Below, one piece after another: positions 20,186 to 30,239 of a DNA stretch of 64,000 nucleotides; the first letter of the stretch is position 1; each line of letters starts with the position of its first letter. The notes beneath the pieces were generated by a model that ran no database searches, was not told the origin of the DNA, and saw only the letters and a list, made by a program, of their open reading frames with translations. Source of the stretch: Bog-756 sp963699085. Lineage in GTDB: Bacteria > Actinomycetota > Acidimicrobiia > Acidimicrobiales > RAAP-2. The translations under genes were made by a program, and so were the position numbers. Where the stretch lies: contig CAVOTH010000001.1 of NCBI GenBank assembly GCA_963699085.1, positions 1-64,000 on the forward strand, read 5' to 3'.

Positions 20186-21271
20186 TCAGGTTCGAGTGTT
20201 GGCGTCACGCCGGATTCTGTTTCGACGGACCCCTGAATAGATACCCCAGCCGATCAGAACGACCAGCCAGAAGCTGAAGAATCGGAAGATCAGTACAGAG
20301 CCGAGCGCCGGGGCCGCTCTCATGTGGGTGGCGACGAGGCCCGCCGCCAGCACCGCCTCGGTCACACCCAAGCCCCCGGGAGTCAGGTTGAAACTGCTGG
20401 CGGCGGCGCCAATGCAGTAGATGAGGATCACTTTGGTCCACGGGACGTTGGCTCCGACGGAGAGAATCGCGGCCACCAGACAGGCCACACTGGCAAACCA
20501 ATTGACGCAGGAGAGCCCGATGGCCTGTATCCAGTCGCGTCCGCGCATACGAAATGCCGACAGTGCATCGACTGCCGCCTCTGTCACGACGACAGGGTCA
20601 CCCTCCGGACGCCCACTCACGCGCTGGGAAATGCGGACGAACCGTGCTCCTTGTCGAATGATCAGTTTTCGTGAGCGCGGTCGACTTAGCGCCACTACTC
20701 CGACGACGGCGGTGACGACGATGACCACACCTCCGAACAAACCGCTGAAAGCGGCTTCGGGGTTGCCTGACACTGTCGCTCCGATGGCGATGAGAAGGAT
20801 CCACACCAGGTTGGAGATCACTCCAGAAATCAGCAGAGTCCAGCCGGCTGGCGCCGGGTCGTCGGCCGCCTGACGAAACCGGCTGAACGTAAATACACTC
20901 CCTGCCCCGGGACCGATCAGCGGAATCGAGACCGAGATCGCATTTCCGGCGAGAGCAGTGGCGGCCACGGAGAGGACCGACGCGTGGACACCGGTCGCCC
21001 GTAGGACTATTCGCTGGGTCCGGGCGAATGCCATCATGGACAGGAGTTCGAAGCCGGCAGCAGCCAGAAGCCAACCCCAATGTGCTCGCCCCAGAATTCT
21101 GAACGAATGGCCGATGATCGTCCGTTCGAACCATGCAAAGGTGATCGCCCCCCCGATCACCAGGACCTGTACGCCGATTTGGAGCCAGCGGCGCCGGCCC
21201 CACCCACCCTTTGGGCGCTCGCCGATGGCAGGTGCCAGCGCTTCGTCGGGTGTGGGATCCAACTTACGCAC
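20186..21271 (-). CDS. Lysylphosphatidylglycerol synthase TM-region / flippase-like membrane protein
   Basis: This integral membrane protein of 361 residues has about eight helices and the family signature SFNLTPGGLGVTEAVLAAG near residue 298. It matches the UPF0104/YbhN membrane part of MprF without the aminoacyl-transferase domain, so lipid flipping or transport is more likely than lysyl transfer. The start is GTG at 21271. The MFS gene follows in the same direction after 82 bp. The C-terminus is short and basic, as expected on the cytoplasmic side. Confidence 0.78.
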   Translation of the reverse strand: MRKLDPTPDEALAPAIGERPKGGWGRRRWLQIGVQVLVIGGAITFAWFERTIIGHSFRILGRAHWGWLLAAAGFELLSMMAFARTQRIVLRATGVHASVLSVAATALAGNAISVSIPLIGPGAGSVFTFSRFRQAADDPAPAGWTLLISGVISNLVWILLIAIGATVSGNPEAAFSGLFGGVVIVVTAVVGVVALSRPRSRKLIIRQGARFVRISQRVSGRPEGDPVVVTEAAVDALSAFRMRGRDWIQAIGLSCVNWFASVACLVAAILSVGANVPWTKVILIYCIGAAASSFNLTPGGLGVTEAVLAAGLVATHMRAAPALGSVLIFRFFSFWLVVLIGWGIYSGVRRNRIRRDANTRT

Positions 21272-21725
21272 GGCGGGACCATCGTCGATGGCCTCCGAAT
21301 CCCTGTGAATGGTCTGTAGCGCTCATACTGATGTGATCTGACTGATCGGTGCCGTGTTCGGGTAACGGCATCATCACAATTGAAGCAGTCGAACCCCGAC
21401 CGCGAGTCACGGTTCAACGTAATGATTGCGGGACGTCTGGCGGGACGGATTAAAGGGCGGTTCAGGTAGAGACGGCCCTTGACGCATGAATCGCTCCGCA
21501 CCACGGTATCGGGGCTGTCGAATGTGACGAGCAGGAGCCTCTGGCGAGCGGCGAATCCATCTTCCGGGCCAGTCGGCATTTCACGGGGCGAGATGACCCG
21601 ATTGCCCCGGCGTCCAGTGGCTGAGATTCGCACTTGTGCCCCGGCATCCTCGATGCCACGCTCGGGCCCTGGCACGGCGTATCCGGATAGTCTCCCGATG
21701 TCAGGACACTCGAGAGGAGTCGACA
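21272..21725. other. Non-coding gap of 454 bp
   Basis: The gap holds the divergent 5' regions of the flippase-like gene and the Ohr gene. GATAGT about 40 bases before the ohr start may be a -10 element. I see no RNA gene, no repeat and no OhrR-type operator that I would call. Confidence 0.5.
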
Positions 21726-22184
21726 ATGGCCAAGTCGCTGTACACGGCCCACGCCCATGTCGTGGGCGGCCGGGACCAAGGTCACGGCGTGACGAGTGAC
21801 GGAGCGTTGGACGTGCAGCTGCGCACTCCCGTTGAGATGGGTGGTGAAGGCGGGGGAACCAATCCAGAGCAGCTATTCGCGGTGGGCTACGCGGCGTGCT
21901 TCGAGGGTGCCCTGGGCGTTGTCGGACGTCGCGAACAAGTTGATCTGGGTGCCGTCTCCATCGATTCGGAAGTGAGCCTCATCACCACCGAGAACCGCGG
22001 CTTTACAGTGGCCGTGGCACTAGACGTGTCGCTACCAGGAATAACCGACTCCGAACGTGCCGTCTCGATCGTGTCCGCCGCCCACCAGGTGTGTCCCTAC
22101 TCAAACGCTACCCGTGGCAATGTGGAAGTAAACCTGAAGGCCAACGGCCATGCGGTGTCAACAGCCGAATCGGCAGGCTCCTGA
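21726..22184 (+). CDS. ohr: Organic hydroperoxide resistance protein (Ohr/OsmC family)
   Basis: The 152-residue protein has both redox cysteines of Ohr: YAACFEGAL near residue 59 and HQVCPYSNATRGN near residue 124. Ohr reduces organic hydroperoxides, using lipoylated or thiol partners. The ATG at 21726 is preceded by GAGAGGAG and gives the typical start MAKSLYTAHAHVVGG. It lies among redox genes (a thioredoxin reductase-like gene and the Msr pair elsewhere), but not in an operon with them. Confidence 0.92.
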   Translation: MAKSLYTAHAHVVGGRDQGHGVTSDGALDVQLRTPVEMGGEGGGTNPEQLFAVGYAACFEGALGVVGRREQVDLGAVSIDSEVSLITTENRGFTVAVALDVSLPGITDSERAVSIVSAAHQVCPYSNATRGNVEVNLKANGHAVSTAESAGS

Positions 22185-22282
22185 CCGGTCGGTCACCCAG
22201 GCCGAAAACGGATGGGGTCACGATCCCAACAGGCGTTGCCAGTTGGAAGGGACCCGTCCATCCGGTCCGGGCACAGGTTGAT

Positions 22283-22562
22283 CTACAGGATGATGCTCCG
22301 GGGGGCGAGACGTGGCCCCTCCGTGTAGTCCTCTGTCCGGTAGTTCCAGAACCAATCCTCGCCCGGCTCGAAGCTGCGGATGACCGGGTGACCTGACGAT
22401 TTCGCATGCGCGGTCGCGTGTGCGCCCGAGCGACTCGTCACAACACCCGATGTGACCGCACTGCGCGCACCTACGCAGATGGAGCCACCAGCTCCCGGAC
22501 GCCAGGCACTCCACGCAACCTGTGCCACTCGGCGGTATCTCAGGATCGATGGATTCGGTCAT
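22283..22562 (-). CDS. UBP-type zinc-finger protein (one frameshift)
   Basis: The protein starts at 22562 after GGAGGTGC. It has the zinc ligands of the UBP-type finger family: CVECLASG, LRRCAQCGHIGCCDES, then HATAHAKSSGHPVIRSFEPG in the next frame. The frame must change near 22,425-22,430, where one extra base in GGGCGC would explain it. The repaired product is about 90 residues. Bacterial members are small proteins of unknown role, often next to thioredoxin-reductase-like genes, and here the cyclic-nucleotide-binding reductase lies just upstream on the same strand. Confidence 0.75.
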
Positions 22563-22625
22563 ACGTGCACCTCCGACTGGAAATTGATCAATGGATTGGG
22601 GAGCGAAGCACGAGGTCTCACGTGA

Positions 22626-24259
22626 TCAGAAGGCTAGGTACCGGTGCACCGATCGGACCGATGCAGAGCCCTCTCCCACCGCAGCCGCCACTCGCTTGGT
22701 GGACCCCGATCGCAGGTCTCCGACGGCAAACAGGCCGGGATGGCTGGTCTCGAACGGCAGCGGCGACCGGTCCAGTGTCTCCCAGTCTTCACCGAGCTGG
22801 TCGACGCCCAGCGACAGGTCGGTCAGCACGAAACCACTGTCGTCGAGTGCCGCGCACCCGTTGAGCCACCCGGAGGAAGGGTCCGCCCCGATGAAAGAGA
22901 ACAGTCCGGCACAAGGCAGGACCTCCGAGCCGTCCGGGCCCGTGAGATGCACCGCCCGCAAAGTCTCGTCTCCGTCGAGTGCTGTCACGGTCGTGTTCGT
23001 CCGCAGCGTGATATGGGGGTCGACCTCGATTCGTTCGGTCAGATAGCGTGACATGTCCTTCCCCAGATCCGAGCCCCGGATGACCAGCGTCACCGCGCAC
23101 CCACCCTGGCTCAGGAATATGGCGGCTTGGCCAGCCGAGTTACCACCCCCGACGATCACCACGGGCGACGCTCCGCACATGCGTGCCTCCATGTCGGTGG
23201 CGGCGTAATACACCCCGTTGTCCTCGAATTCACTGAGTCGTGAGGCATCCAGGCGGCGATAGGAGGCGCCGGTTGCGGCGATGATGGCCCGCCCTGCGAC
23301 CTCGCTCCCATCGTTCAGTCTCGCCACCAGGTACCCGCCGCAGCTTCCGAGCGATGCCACCGTGCAGGGTGTGGTGAGGCTGGCCCCGAATTTTCGGCCT
23401 GGATGATCGCCCGCTGGGTGAGCTCCCAGCCGGACACGCCCATGGGAAACCCCAGGTAGTTCTCTATCCGTGAGCTCATGCCTGCCTGCCCGCCCGGCGC
23501 CGTCATCTCCACGCCGAGCGTGTGTAGTCCCTCAGAGGCTCCGTAGACGGCAGCCGCCAGGCCGGCCGGACCGCCCCCCACGACAACCAGGTCGAAGCAA
23601 CGCTCCGGCAGGCTGTCCACCGTAAGTCCGAGATAGCCGGCCACGTCACCAGGAGTGGTCCGACGAAGCACCGTGCCACTGGCGATGACGACAGGAAGCT
23701 CGGTTGCGGCGATTTCGAGATGCTCCAGAAGAGCAGCCACCTGAGGGTCTCCATCGGCGTCCAGCCACTCGTGGGGCACCCGGGTCCGGATCAGGAATTC
23801 CCTGATACGGGAGGATTCCGGGGAGAACTGCGACCCGATCACCCGGATTGCCGGCGCGGCCTCGTCCATGAGCAACCCGCGCCGGGCTATGAACGCAGAC
23901 AGGATGATGTCTCCTAGCTGCGGCCTCGTCCCCATCAGTTGCCGCAGCTGATCCCGGGTGATCGCGACGACCTCGCCTGACTTGGCGACCCGGGCCGAGA
24001 CGAAGACCCTGAGCCCGCTCAGCATGTTGAGCTCACCCAGGAACCGCCCAGCTCCGTGGCTGAAGATCACTCTCTCATCGCCGTCGACCGTCACCACGAT
24101 GTCGACATCAGCGCTGATCAGAACGTAGAAGTCATAGGCGTGGTCGCCTTCCCGGTAGAGATATTGCCCTTTGTCGACATGGCGGCGGACACCCAATTGC
24201 GTGACCAGGGCCATATCTGCGGCGCTGAGCGTCGGGGTTGCTTCTTCCACGTCTCCCAT
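22626..24259 (-). CDS. Thioredoxin reductase-like FAD protein with N-terminal cyclic nucleotide-binding domain (one frameshift)
   Basis: Residues 1-130 form a CNMP/CRP-like domain (KGQYLYREGDHAYDFYVLIS, GRFLGELNMLSG). A short thioredoxin-like middle part follows, then an FAD/NAD(P) reductase: VVVGGGPAGLAAAVYGASEG, PGGQAGMSSRIENYLGFP, a second dinucleotide site VVIVGGGNSAGQAAIFLSQG and the end motif FAVGDLRSGSTKRVAAAVGEG. The typical CxxC pair of thioredoxin reductase is absent. The frame breaks near 23,394: the plus strand has CCGAATTTTCGG where one more T restores the protein, so a homopolymer deletion is likely. The full product is about 544 residues. Binding of a cyclic nucleotide could gate the reductase; this is inference. 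Confidence 0.85.
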
Positions 24260-24411
24260 GTCACGGAACCTCCGTTTCTACACCCCGTCCCCATCTTGGC
24301 AGTCCACAGTAAACGACCGCACACGGAATCCAGGCGGCCAGACCTCCGGCCACCCGGTCGGGCGGCTATCGACTCTGGATGCACCCGGGCGCCCACCCGT
24401 AAGCTCGGACC

Positions 24412-24774
24412 GTGGACATCCGACACGACGCGCTCCTGGCCGACATCGACGCCTGGCTGGTGGCGGCGCGGGCCCTCGGCGATGCCTTGAAGGACAATGC
24501 CGATCAGGTTCAGAAGGGGCGCGACATGGTCGCCCAGGGCATGTCCGTGCCCGACGGCATCGCAACCATGAGCACAACCGAGCGCTACCTTCGGATGAAC
24601 CATTTGCTGGCCGACTTCGACGTGGCCCGCTTCGCCCTCCGGAGCTCGCTGATCAACGCCGCACTGGCCGAGGGCCTGAGCCACCGCGAGTTGGTCGACC
24701 TCCTGGGCGTCCCTCCCGAGCTGACAGCGCTGGTACTCGACGAGCTCGAGCGCGGCAGCTCAACCGAGACCTGA
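24412..24774 (+). CDS. Hypothetical helical protein, 120 residues
   Basis: The start is GTG at 24412, giving MDIRHDALLADIDAWLV. The product is mostly alpha-helical and soluble. Residues 80-110 (AALAEGLSHRELVDLLGVPP) could form a helix-turn-helix-like unit. I do not recognise the family. It is divergent from the reductase gene and convergent with the iron-permease-like gene. Confidence 0.6.
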   Translation: MDIRHDALLADIDAWLVAARALGDALKDNADQVQKGRDMVAQGMSVPDGIATMSTTERYLRMNHLLADFDVARFALRSSLINAALAEGLSHRELVDLLGVPPELTALVLDELERGSSTET

Positions 24775-24794
24775 CCCGACCCGTTCCGGCCCGA

Positions 24795-25175
24795 TCACCG
24801 TCGGGCCCCCACGCCTGTCTCGTGGACATCGGACTGGACGTCCTTGATGGTGGCGTCCGGCTTCTGCTCCAGACCGAGTAGCTCACCTTCGTTCAGCCGT
24901 TCATTGGCGATGAGGAGGGCATCGATCTTGGTTTGTAGCGCCCGACTCTCGCGATTCTGGGTGGACTGGATGATGAACACCATGACGAATGTGATCACCG
25001 TGACGAACGAGGTGATGGCGCGCTCGGCACCGACGTCATAGAGGAGGCCGAAGGTCCACAGCACGACCACGACAAAGGCCGCCGCAATGGCGGTCAGGGA
25101 GCCGAACACCCGGGTCGTACCGGAGATGGCGTGGTTGGCACGATGGTGCAGAACGGTGCGGTCGATGCGCTTCAC
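24795..25175 (-). CDS. Low-affinity iron permease family protein
   Basis: This 126-residue protein has two predicted membrane helices and the family signature FVMVFIIQSTQNRESRALQ near residue 65. Bacterial members of this Fet4-related family are short, and their transport role is not well shown. The start is GTG at 25175 with AGGAGCC upstream. It lies downstream of the DUF6458 gene on the same strand, but a strong hairpin at 25236-25264 separates the two. Confidence 0.8.
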   Translation of the reverse strand: MKRIDRTVLHHRANHAISGTTRVFGSLTAIAAAFVVVVLWTFGLLYDVGAERAITSFVTVITFVMVFIIQSTQNRESRALQTKIDALLIANERLNEGELLGLEQKPDATIKDVQSDVHETGVGARR

Positions 25176-25235
25176 GGGACGGCTCCTGGATTCGAACGGT
25201 TAATGCGTACTAGCCCACCGTCCTCGGACACCGAC

Positions 25236-25264
25236 GGGCGGCGCGCAACTTGTGCGCGCCGCCC
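25236..25264 (-). terminator. GC-rich hairpin between the DUF6458 and iron-permease genes
   Basis: A perfect 12-bp stem (GGGCGGCGCGCA and TGCGCGCCGCCC) encloses the five-base loop ACTTG. It lies just after the stop of the DUF6458 gene at 25308. No U-run follows, as is common for high-GC actinobacterial terminators. Confidence 0.6.
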
Positions 25265-25307
25265 GTGGCATTGGGTGGGAAGAATCTGACCTTCTGGGGA
25301 AGGGCAC

Positions 25308-25562
25308 TCAGAAAGAGGTGTCCTCCCGCTGCATGACCGTGCCGTGTCCGTCGTCCACTACCGTGCGGTGCTTGTGGAACACACCCCCACCGGCGACGAA
25401 GCCGATGAGGGACAACGCGACACCTACCGCACCGGCGATCATGAGAATGACGCCAACGGTGTGCACATTGAACCCGTGCTGGTCGCTGCTGACGGTCAGG
25501 GCAAAGTCGAGGACGGCACCCACTGCAAAAGCGATGATGCTGGCTACGAGTCCAGCTGCCAT
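25308..25562 (-). CDS. DUF6458-type small membrane protein
   Basis: This 84-residue protein has two membrane helices (about 3-23 and 38-60) with HTVGVILMIAGAVGVALSLI between them, a pattern of the DUF6458 family. The C-terminal tail is polar. The start ATG at 25562 follows GGAGGAG. A sigma-B-like promoter lies 56-80 bases upstream, which fits a stress-induced envelope protein. The molecular function is unknown. Confidence 0.75.
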   Translation of the reverse strand: MAAGLVASIIAFAVGAVLDFALTVSSDQHGFNVHTVGVILMIAGAVGVALSLIGFVAGGGVFHKHRTVVDDGHGTVMQREDTSF

Positions 25563-25617
25563 TGGTCGAACTCCTCCGGTCGTGGTCCCGGTTCCCGGGT
25601 CCTGGTCTGCTTGTGCT

Positions 25618-25642
25618 CTACCCACAACCCGGCCCGGCAAAC
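25618..25642 (-). promoter_or_regulatory. Sigma-B-like promoter for the DUF6458 gene
   Basis: On the minus strand GTTTGC and GGGTAG are separated by 13 bases, close to the GTTT-N13/15-GGGTA pattern of group 3 stress sigma factors. Confidence 0.65.
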
Positions 25643-25787
25643 CTCACGAAAACAGATAGGCGTTGACCGTGTCAGCCGACCGCCTCCCCTGGTCCATCGC
25701 CATGTGAGTGAATGCCCCCTTCCCGGTCACACCGCCCACGGCCCAGGCGCGATCGACGACGCCGACTCGTCGAGTTCAACAGTTGAG

Positions 25788-25812
25788 GCTTACAGACTCC
25801 GCCGGTGGGTAA
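25788..25812 (+). promoter_or_regulatory. Sigma-B-like promoter for the flavin reductase gene
   Basis: GCTTAC, 13 bases, GGGTAA. The -10 half is a full match to the stress consensus and the -35 differs at one position from GTTTAC. The start codon is about 65 bases downstream. Confidence 0.55.
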
Positions 25813-25876
25813 AGCACGGGTCTGAAGCGGGCGCCGCTCGTAAGCGAAGCCCGGACAGCAGAAAGAGGCGAGGGTG

Positions 25877-26464
25877 ATGAGTGAGATCGCGGCCCGAGTT
25901 CGAGTCCAAGTTGCCGAGTCCAGGCCAGGCCGTAGACACGAACGTGATCGCGAAGAGCAGCAACGCGACTCCCAACTCGACCGCGGCGTCGACGCATTCA
26001 CCGAACGTACCGACTACCCCTTGATCGTCGTGACCACGGCGTCGCCCGACGGCGAGCTGAGCGGATGCCTCGCCGGTTTCATCACCCAGTGCAGCATTGA
26101 GCCCCCCCGCTTCTTGGTTTGCATCTCAAAGACCAACCACACATTCGACGTGGTGACCCGCTCTGAAGTCCTCGCCCTCCATCTGCTCGGCGATGACCAG
26201 AACGATGTCGCATCCCTGTTCGGCGAGGCAACGGGCGACGAAGTCGACAAGTTCGCCAACATCAGCTGGCACGCCAGCACGCTCGGCGTGCCTGTGCTCG
26301 ACGAGTGTGCAGCGTGGCTGGCAATGGGAATCGTGCGCCCCATCAATGCCGGCGACCACATGGCCTTGATGACGTACCCCTTGATCGGCGGACCGGGGTC
26401 CCGATCAGGCCTGCTCACACTGCGTTCCGCAATCTCTCTGGAAGCCGGCCACTCGCCCGATTGA
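25877..26464 (+). CDS. Flavin reductase-like FMN-binding split-barrel protein
   Basis: The protein has the flavin reductase domain from about residue 45: TDYPLIVVTTASPDGELSG, AGFITQCSIEPPRFLVCISK, NHTFDVV and the end LMTYPLIGG. Family members reduce FMN with NAD(P)H or bind flavin for a partner monooxygenase; no partner is nearby. The first 40 residues are unusually charged and have no match I recognise, so the true start could lie inside. The chosen ATG follows GAGGCGAGGG. Confidence 0.78.
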   Translation: MSEIAARVRVQVAESRPGRRHERDREEQQRDSQLDRGVDAFTERTDYPLIVVTTASPDGELSGCLAGFITQCSIEPPRFLVCISKTNHTFDVVTRSEVLALHLLGDDQNDVASLFGEATGDEVDKFANISWHASTLGVPVLDECAAWLAMGIVRPINAGDHMALMTYPLIGGPGSRSGLLTLRSAISLEAGHSPD

Positions 26465-26485
26465 TCGGCTTTCCGGCATGACGGC

Positions 26486-26510
26486 GTTTAGGCCGAACTG
26501 TCGTGGGAAC
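26486..26510 (+). promoter_or_regulatory. Sigma-B-like promoter for the hydrophobic protein-csbD pair
   Basis: GTTTAG, 13 bases, GGGAAC. The first start codon lies 57 bases downstream. CsbD was named for sigma-B control in Bacillus, so the site and the gene fit each other. Confidence 0.65.
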
Positions 26511-26566
26511 AGTTACAGAATCAAGCCGAGCCGACCGGACCGGCTCACGAAGAAGGGACTTACATC

Positions 26567-26731
26567 ATGGTGGTTGCCCTCGCGCTGCTCATGGTCCTAC
26601 TCCCAATCGGACTTGGGTTCACGTTCCACCTCCTGTGGATCCTGGCTGGGGTGTTGCTCGTGCTCTGGCTCATCGGCTTCGCCATCAGCCGAGGCCAAAA
26701 CTCCGGCCAGCGTCACTTCTACACCTGGTGA
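26567..26731 (+). CDS. Small hydrophobic membrane protein, 54 residues
   Basis: The product begins MVVALALLMVLLPIGLGF and is almost wholly two membrane helices, ending with a polar RHFYTW tail. It resembles the short hydrophobic proteins that often accompany CsbD in actinobacteria. GAAGGGAC lies upstream of the ATG. The csbD gene follows after 91 bases, and both lie behind the same stress promoter. Confidence 0.7.
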   Translation: MVVALALLMVLLPIGLGFTFHLLWILAGVLLVLWLIGFAISRGQNSGQRHFYTW

Positions 26732-26822
26732 CGCTGGACCGATGTCACCTCCGTTCGTCGCCGACGGGCAGATTCTGTTGTACCGATCCGGGCAATTGCC
26801 CGGGAGAAAGGAGCGCCGCTCC

Positions 26823-27065
26823 ATGAGCAAGAACAAGGAGACCGGCCCCAAGGCCGCAGCAAGCGGAATCATCGAAGACATCAAGGGCAAGGCCAAGGAA
26901 GCAGCCGGCGCAGCGACCGGTCAGGCCGACCTCCGCAAGGAAGGGAGGGCCCAGCAAAGCAAGGCCTCAGCGGAACGCGATGTCGCCGCCAAGGAGACCG
27001 AGGCCGAGACGTCCCGGGCCAAGGTCGCCGCATACGAGGCCGCCGAGCGCGCCCATCAGCGCTGA
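26823..27065 (+). CDS. CsbD-family stress protein
   Basis: This 80-residue hydrophilic protein has the CsbD core IIEDIKGKAKEAAGAATGQ and a long charged C-terminal helix rich in Ala, Glu and Lys. CsbD-like proteins accumulate in general stress; the mechanism is unknown. GGGAGAAAGGAG lies upstream of its ATG. It shares the stress promoter at 26486-26510 with the preceding hydrophobic protein. Confidence 0.85.
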   Translation: MSKNKETGPKAAASGIIEDIKGKAKEAAGAATGQADLRKEGRAQQSKASAERDVAAKETEAETSRAKVAAYEAAERAHQR

Positions 27066-27382
27066 GGGACTTTCGACGACGTGCCGGGTTGATCCTGATG
27101 GCAGGAGGGGCTGGCTTCATGACCGGGAGGTGCCGACGCATCCCCCGGTCATGTGGGTTCCGGATTCCGGTTGCCCGGGCGTCGAACCGCCGGTTACGGG
27201 CAGCGATCGGGCCATCGCCGACTGAATGGGAACACTCCCAGGGCGATGCCCCGTTGCCCATCGCCCCCAGCCACGACGCTGCCTGGGGGCGCCGGACGCA
27301 GTCCCTGTGGCCGGACCGACCGGGCCCCCTATCTTGTCAATGTGACCCGCGGGTGACACCATCTCCCTATGGTGCGGCGACG
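27066..27382. other. Non-coding gap of 317 bp
   Basis: Nothing convincing was found. GGGAAC occurs near 27,228 but no matching -35 lies at the right distance. Confidence 0.5.
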
Positions 27383-28640
27383 ATGAGCGACGCCCTTGAC
27401 CCTCACCGGGACGACTCGGACGGCACTTCGTCACAACCGCGGATCGGATCCGCCGCCCGCACCCGTGGGATCTCCACTGTCGCGGTGCTACGGATCGTCC
27501 TGGTGGAGGACGACCCAGGAGATGCGTTCCTGGTCCGGCGAGTTGCTGGACCTTGCCGGTGGGGGTTACTCGTTGGTCTGGGTGCAGGATCTGGCCGGCG
27601 GGCTGGCCGAGCTCGATGTCGGCGCCGACTGCGTGCTCGTCGACCTCGGCCTCCCCGACGCGGAGGGGCTCGAGGCCGTGCGGGCCGTCGTGGACCACCC
27701 GACCGGAGCCGCGGTGATCGTGCTGACCGGACTTTCCGACCGGTCTCTCGGTGGGGATGCCATGCTGCTCGGCGCCCAGGACTACCTGATCAAAGGCATG
27801 ATCGATCACGAGACGCTGGCTCGTTCCGTGCGCTACGCCATCACCCGCCGCCATAACCAGGAAGCCTCGCGCCAGCTCGGCGAAGCCCATCTGTTGCGAG
27901 CCGAGAATGCCCGTATGGAACGGGGTCTGGTCGCCCGACCCATCGTCCACCATCCCCGTCTCAGCTGGGCCGTACGGTACGAGGCGGGCGGGCGGAGGGC
28001 ATTGCTCGGCGGCGACTTCTTCGACGCCATCGAGCTGGACGACGGAGCCGTGCGGGTCGTGGTCGGCGACATCTGCGGACATGGCGCCGACGAGGCGGCG
28101 CTCGGTGTCGCACTCCGGGTGTCCTGGCGGGCGCTCGTGCTGTCCGGGAGCCGATCCCGATACGACGCTCGAATCGGTTCAGCGGGTACTGTTGTCCGAA
28201 CGGAGCTCGGACGAGACATTCGCCACACTCTGCGATCTCGAGTTCGATGCCCGGGTGGACAGGGTGTGGATGCGCATCGCCGGACACCCCAGCCCGCTCG
28301 TCGTCGGGCACGACGACGTCCTGGCTATCCCGGACGGGCAACGAGGACCTCTCCTCGGCGTCTTCGACGACGCCGATGGCCGCCGATCGAGGTCAATCTG
28401 GGTGCGACCTGGACACTGGTGGTGTTCACCGACGGCATCATCGAGGGTCACACTGCCGACGGATCCGAGCGGTTCGACTCCACCATGCTCGCCCGCGTCG
28501 CCGCCGAGGCCGGACCTAGCCAGTCGCCTCGGGAGTTGGCCGACACACTCGTCGAGGCGGCCGAGAAGGCGAACGGTGAGCCACTGAAGGACGACGTCGC
28601 CCTGGTGATCCTGGCTGCATCACCCCCCGACGGCCGGTGA
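27383..28640 (+). CDS. Response-regulator receiver fused to PP2C/SpoIIE phosphatase (three frameshifts)
   Basis: The start MSDALDPHRDDSDG at 27383 leads to a receiver domain (RIVLVEDDPGDAFLVRR, then LVDLGLPDAEGLEAVRAV with the acceptor Asp and LIKGMIDHETL). A PP2C/SpoIIE phosphatase follows, with metal-binding segments GGDFFDAIELDD, VVVGDICGHGADE, VVFTDGIIEGHT and LKDDVALVIL. The frame shifts near 27,545, 28,150 and 28,380, and all domains are recovered when these are repaired. Such proteins dephosphorylate the STAS antagonist and so release the stress sigma factor. The stop overlaps the kinase start in GTGA. Confidence 0.82.
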
Positions 28641-30239
28641 ACACCGAGGCCGTCGGCGAGCCGCACCACGTCGCCAGGGCGCATGCCAGGACACTGCGGA
28701 GCCGCCTGACGCTGCTCTTCGTACTGGCCGGCATCATCGTCGCCCTGGTCACTGCGCTGTGCGTCGTGAGTTTCGTCCATCTCACTGACACCCGTCGTAC
28801 GTTGCTGAACCACATCGATCCCGCGAGCCTCGATGCCGACCGCGTGTTCGAGGCCACCCTCGATGAGGAGACCGGCATCCGCGGCTATCTCCTCACCCGG
28901 GATGTCACATTCCTGCAGCCGTACGTCACCGGAACGGGCGAACAGCATATGTATTCGGCCAAGCTCCAGTCCGCGCTGGCCGGCAGTTCCGGTCTCGTCG
29001 GCAAGGCGGTGGCCTTCCAACAAGCGGCGACCCAGTGGACCACCGACTTCGCCGTCCCTGCTTTGCTCGCCACCCGAGCAGGAAGTACGAGCTATGCCCA
29101 GGAGGACCTGCTGGGGGCGGGGAAGGCGCGCTTCGACCTCATCCGAGCGCGCTTCGCCGACCTGAACGCGGCCCTTTCCGCCGAGCGTGTCGCCACAGGC
29201 GCTGCACTGACCGACGCCACCACTCAGCTCATCGTGGCCCTGGGTGTCGGTCTGCTGCTGGTCCTGATCGCCGGTGTCTTGTCTGGCCACTGCGCTCCGG
29301 TCATGGGTGACCCGCCCACTCGAAGCACTGGGCGAATCCGTCCGACGGGTCACCGATGGTGATCTGGCCCATCGGATCGAACCGGGCGGACCGCCCGAGA
29401 TCGCCGACCTGGGGACAGGGGTCGAGGCGATGCGTCAGCGCATCGTCAGCGAACTCGATGACATCGCTGCCGCCCGCGCCGACCTGACCGAGCGGAATGC
29501 CGACCTCGTCCGTTCGAACGAGGAGCTCGAGCAGTTCGCCTACGTGGCGTCCCACGATCTTCAGGAGCCGCTCCGCAAGGTCACCAGCTTCGTGCAGCTC
29601 CTCCAACAGCGTTACCAGGGACAACTCGACGATCGGGCCGACCAGTACATCGAATATGCCGTCGACGGGTCGAAGCGGATGCAGATACTGATAAATGACC
29701 TCTTGGCATTCTCCCGGGTGGGGCGCATGACAGACGGCTTCGTCCCGGTCGACATGGGGGAGCTTGCTCGCGATGTGGTGGAAGGGCTGTCCCAGGTGGT
29801 CGACGAGTCCGGGGCCGAGGTAACCATCGGTCCGCTTCCGACCATCGCTGGTGACCCCGTCCTGCTGACATCACTGTGGCAGAACCTGATCGGCAACTCC
29901 CTCAAGTTTCGCGGGACGCAGGCCCCGGTGGTGACGGTTGATGCCGAGCGTTCGGGCGACACCTGGCGATTCACCGTTACCGACAACGGGATCGGGATCG
30001 AACCCCGATTTGCGGAGCGGGTATTCGTGATATTCCAACGACTGCACGCCCGAGATGCCTACGAGGGCACCGGCATCGGACTGGCCATGTGCAAGAAGAT
30101 CGTGGAGTACCACGGGGGCACCATCGAGGTCGACGCCGGGTACCACGGTGGCGCACGTCTACACTTCACCCTTCCAGCCGACGAGGAAGGAGGCCCGGCA
30201 TGGCCAACGCACTATCCGGCAGCGCCATCGAACTCCTGA
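28637..30239 (+). CDS. Sensor histidine kinase with CHASE3-type sensor and HAMP (one frameshift)
   Basis: Two membrane helices (about 25-45 and 197-217) flank an extracellular four-helix CHASE3-like domain (DEETGIRGYLLTRDVTFLQP). HAMP, then HisKA with the phospho-histidine in VASHDLQEPLRKVTSFVQLL, then an HATPase (NLIGNSLKFRG, VTDNGIGIEPRFAERVF, GTGIGLAMCKKIVEYHGG) follow. The SHDLQEPLR type is shared with phytochrome-like kinases that work with small CheY-type partners, and such a partner follows. The frame breaks near 29,285. The GTG start overlaps the phosphatase stop. Confidence 0.85.

Larger units (their letters stand above)
25563..25876. other. Non-coding gap of 314 bp with two divergent stress promoters
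   Basis: The gap separates the DUF6458 gene and the flavin reductase gene. It holds a sigma-B-like promoter for each. I see nothing else in it. Confidence 0.6.
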
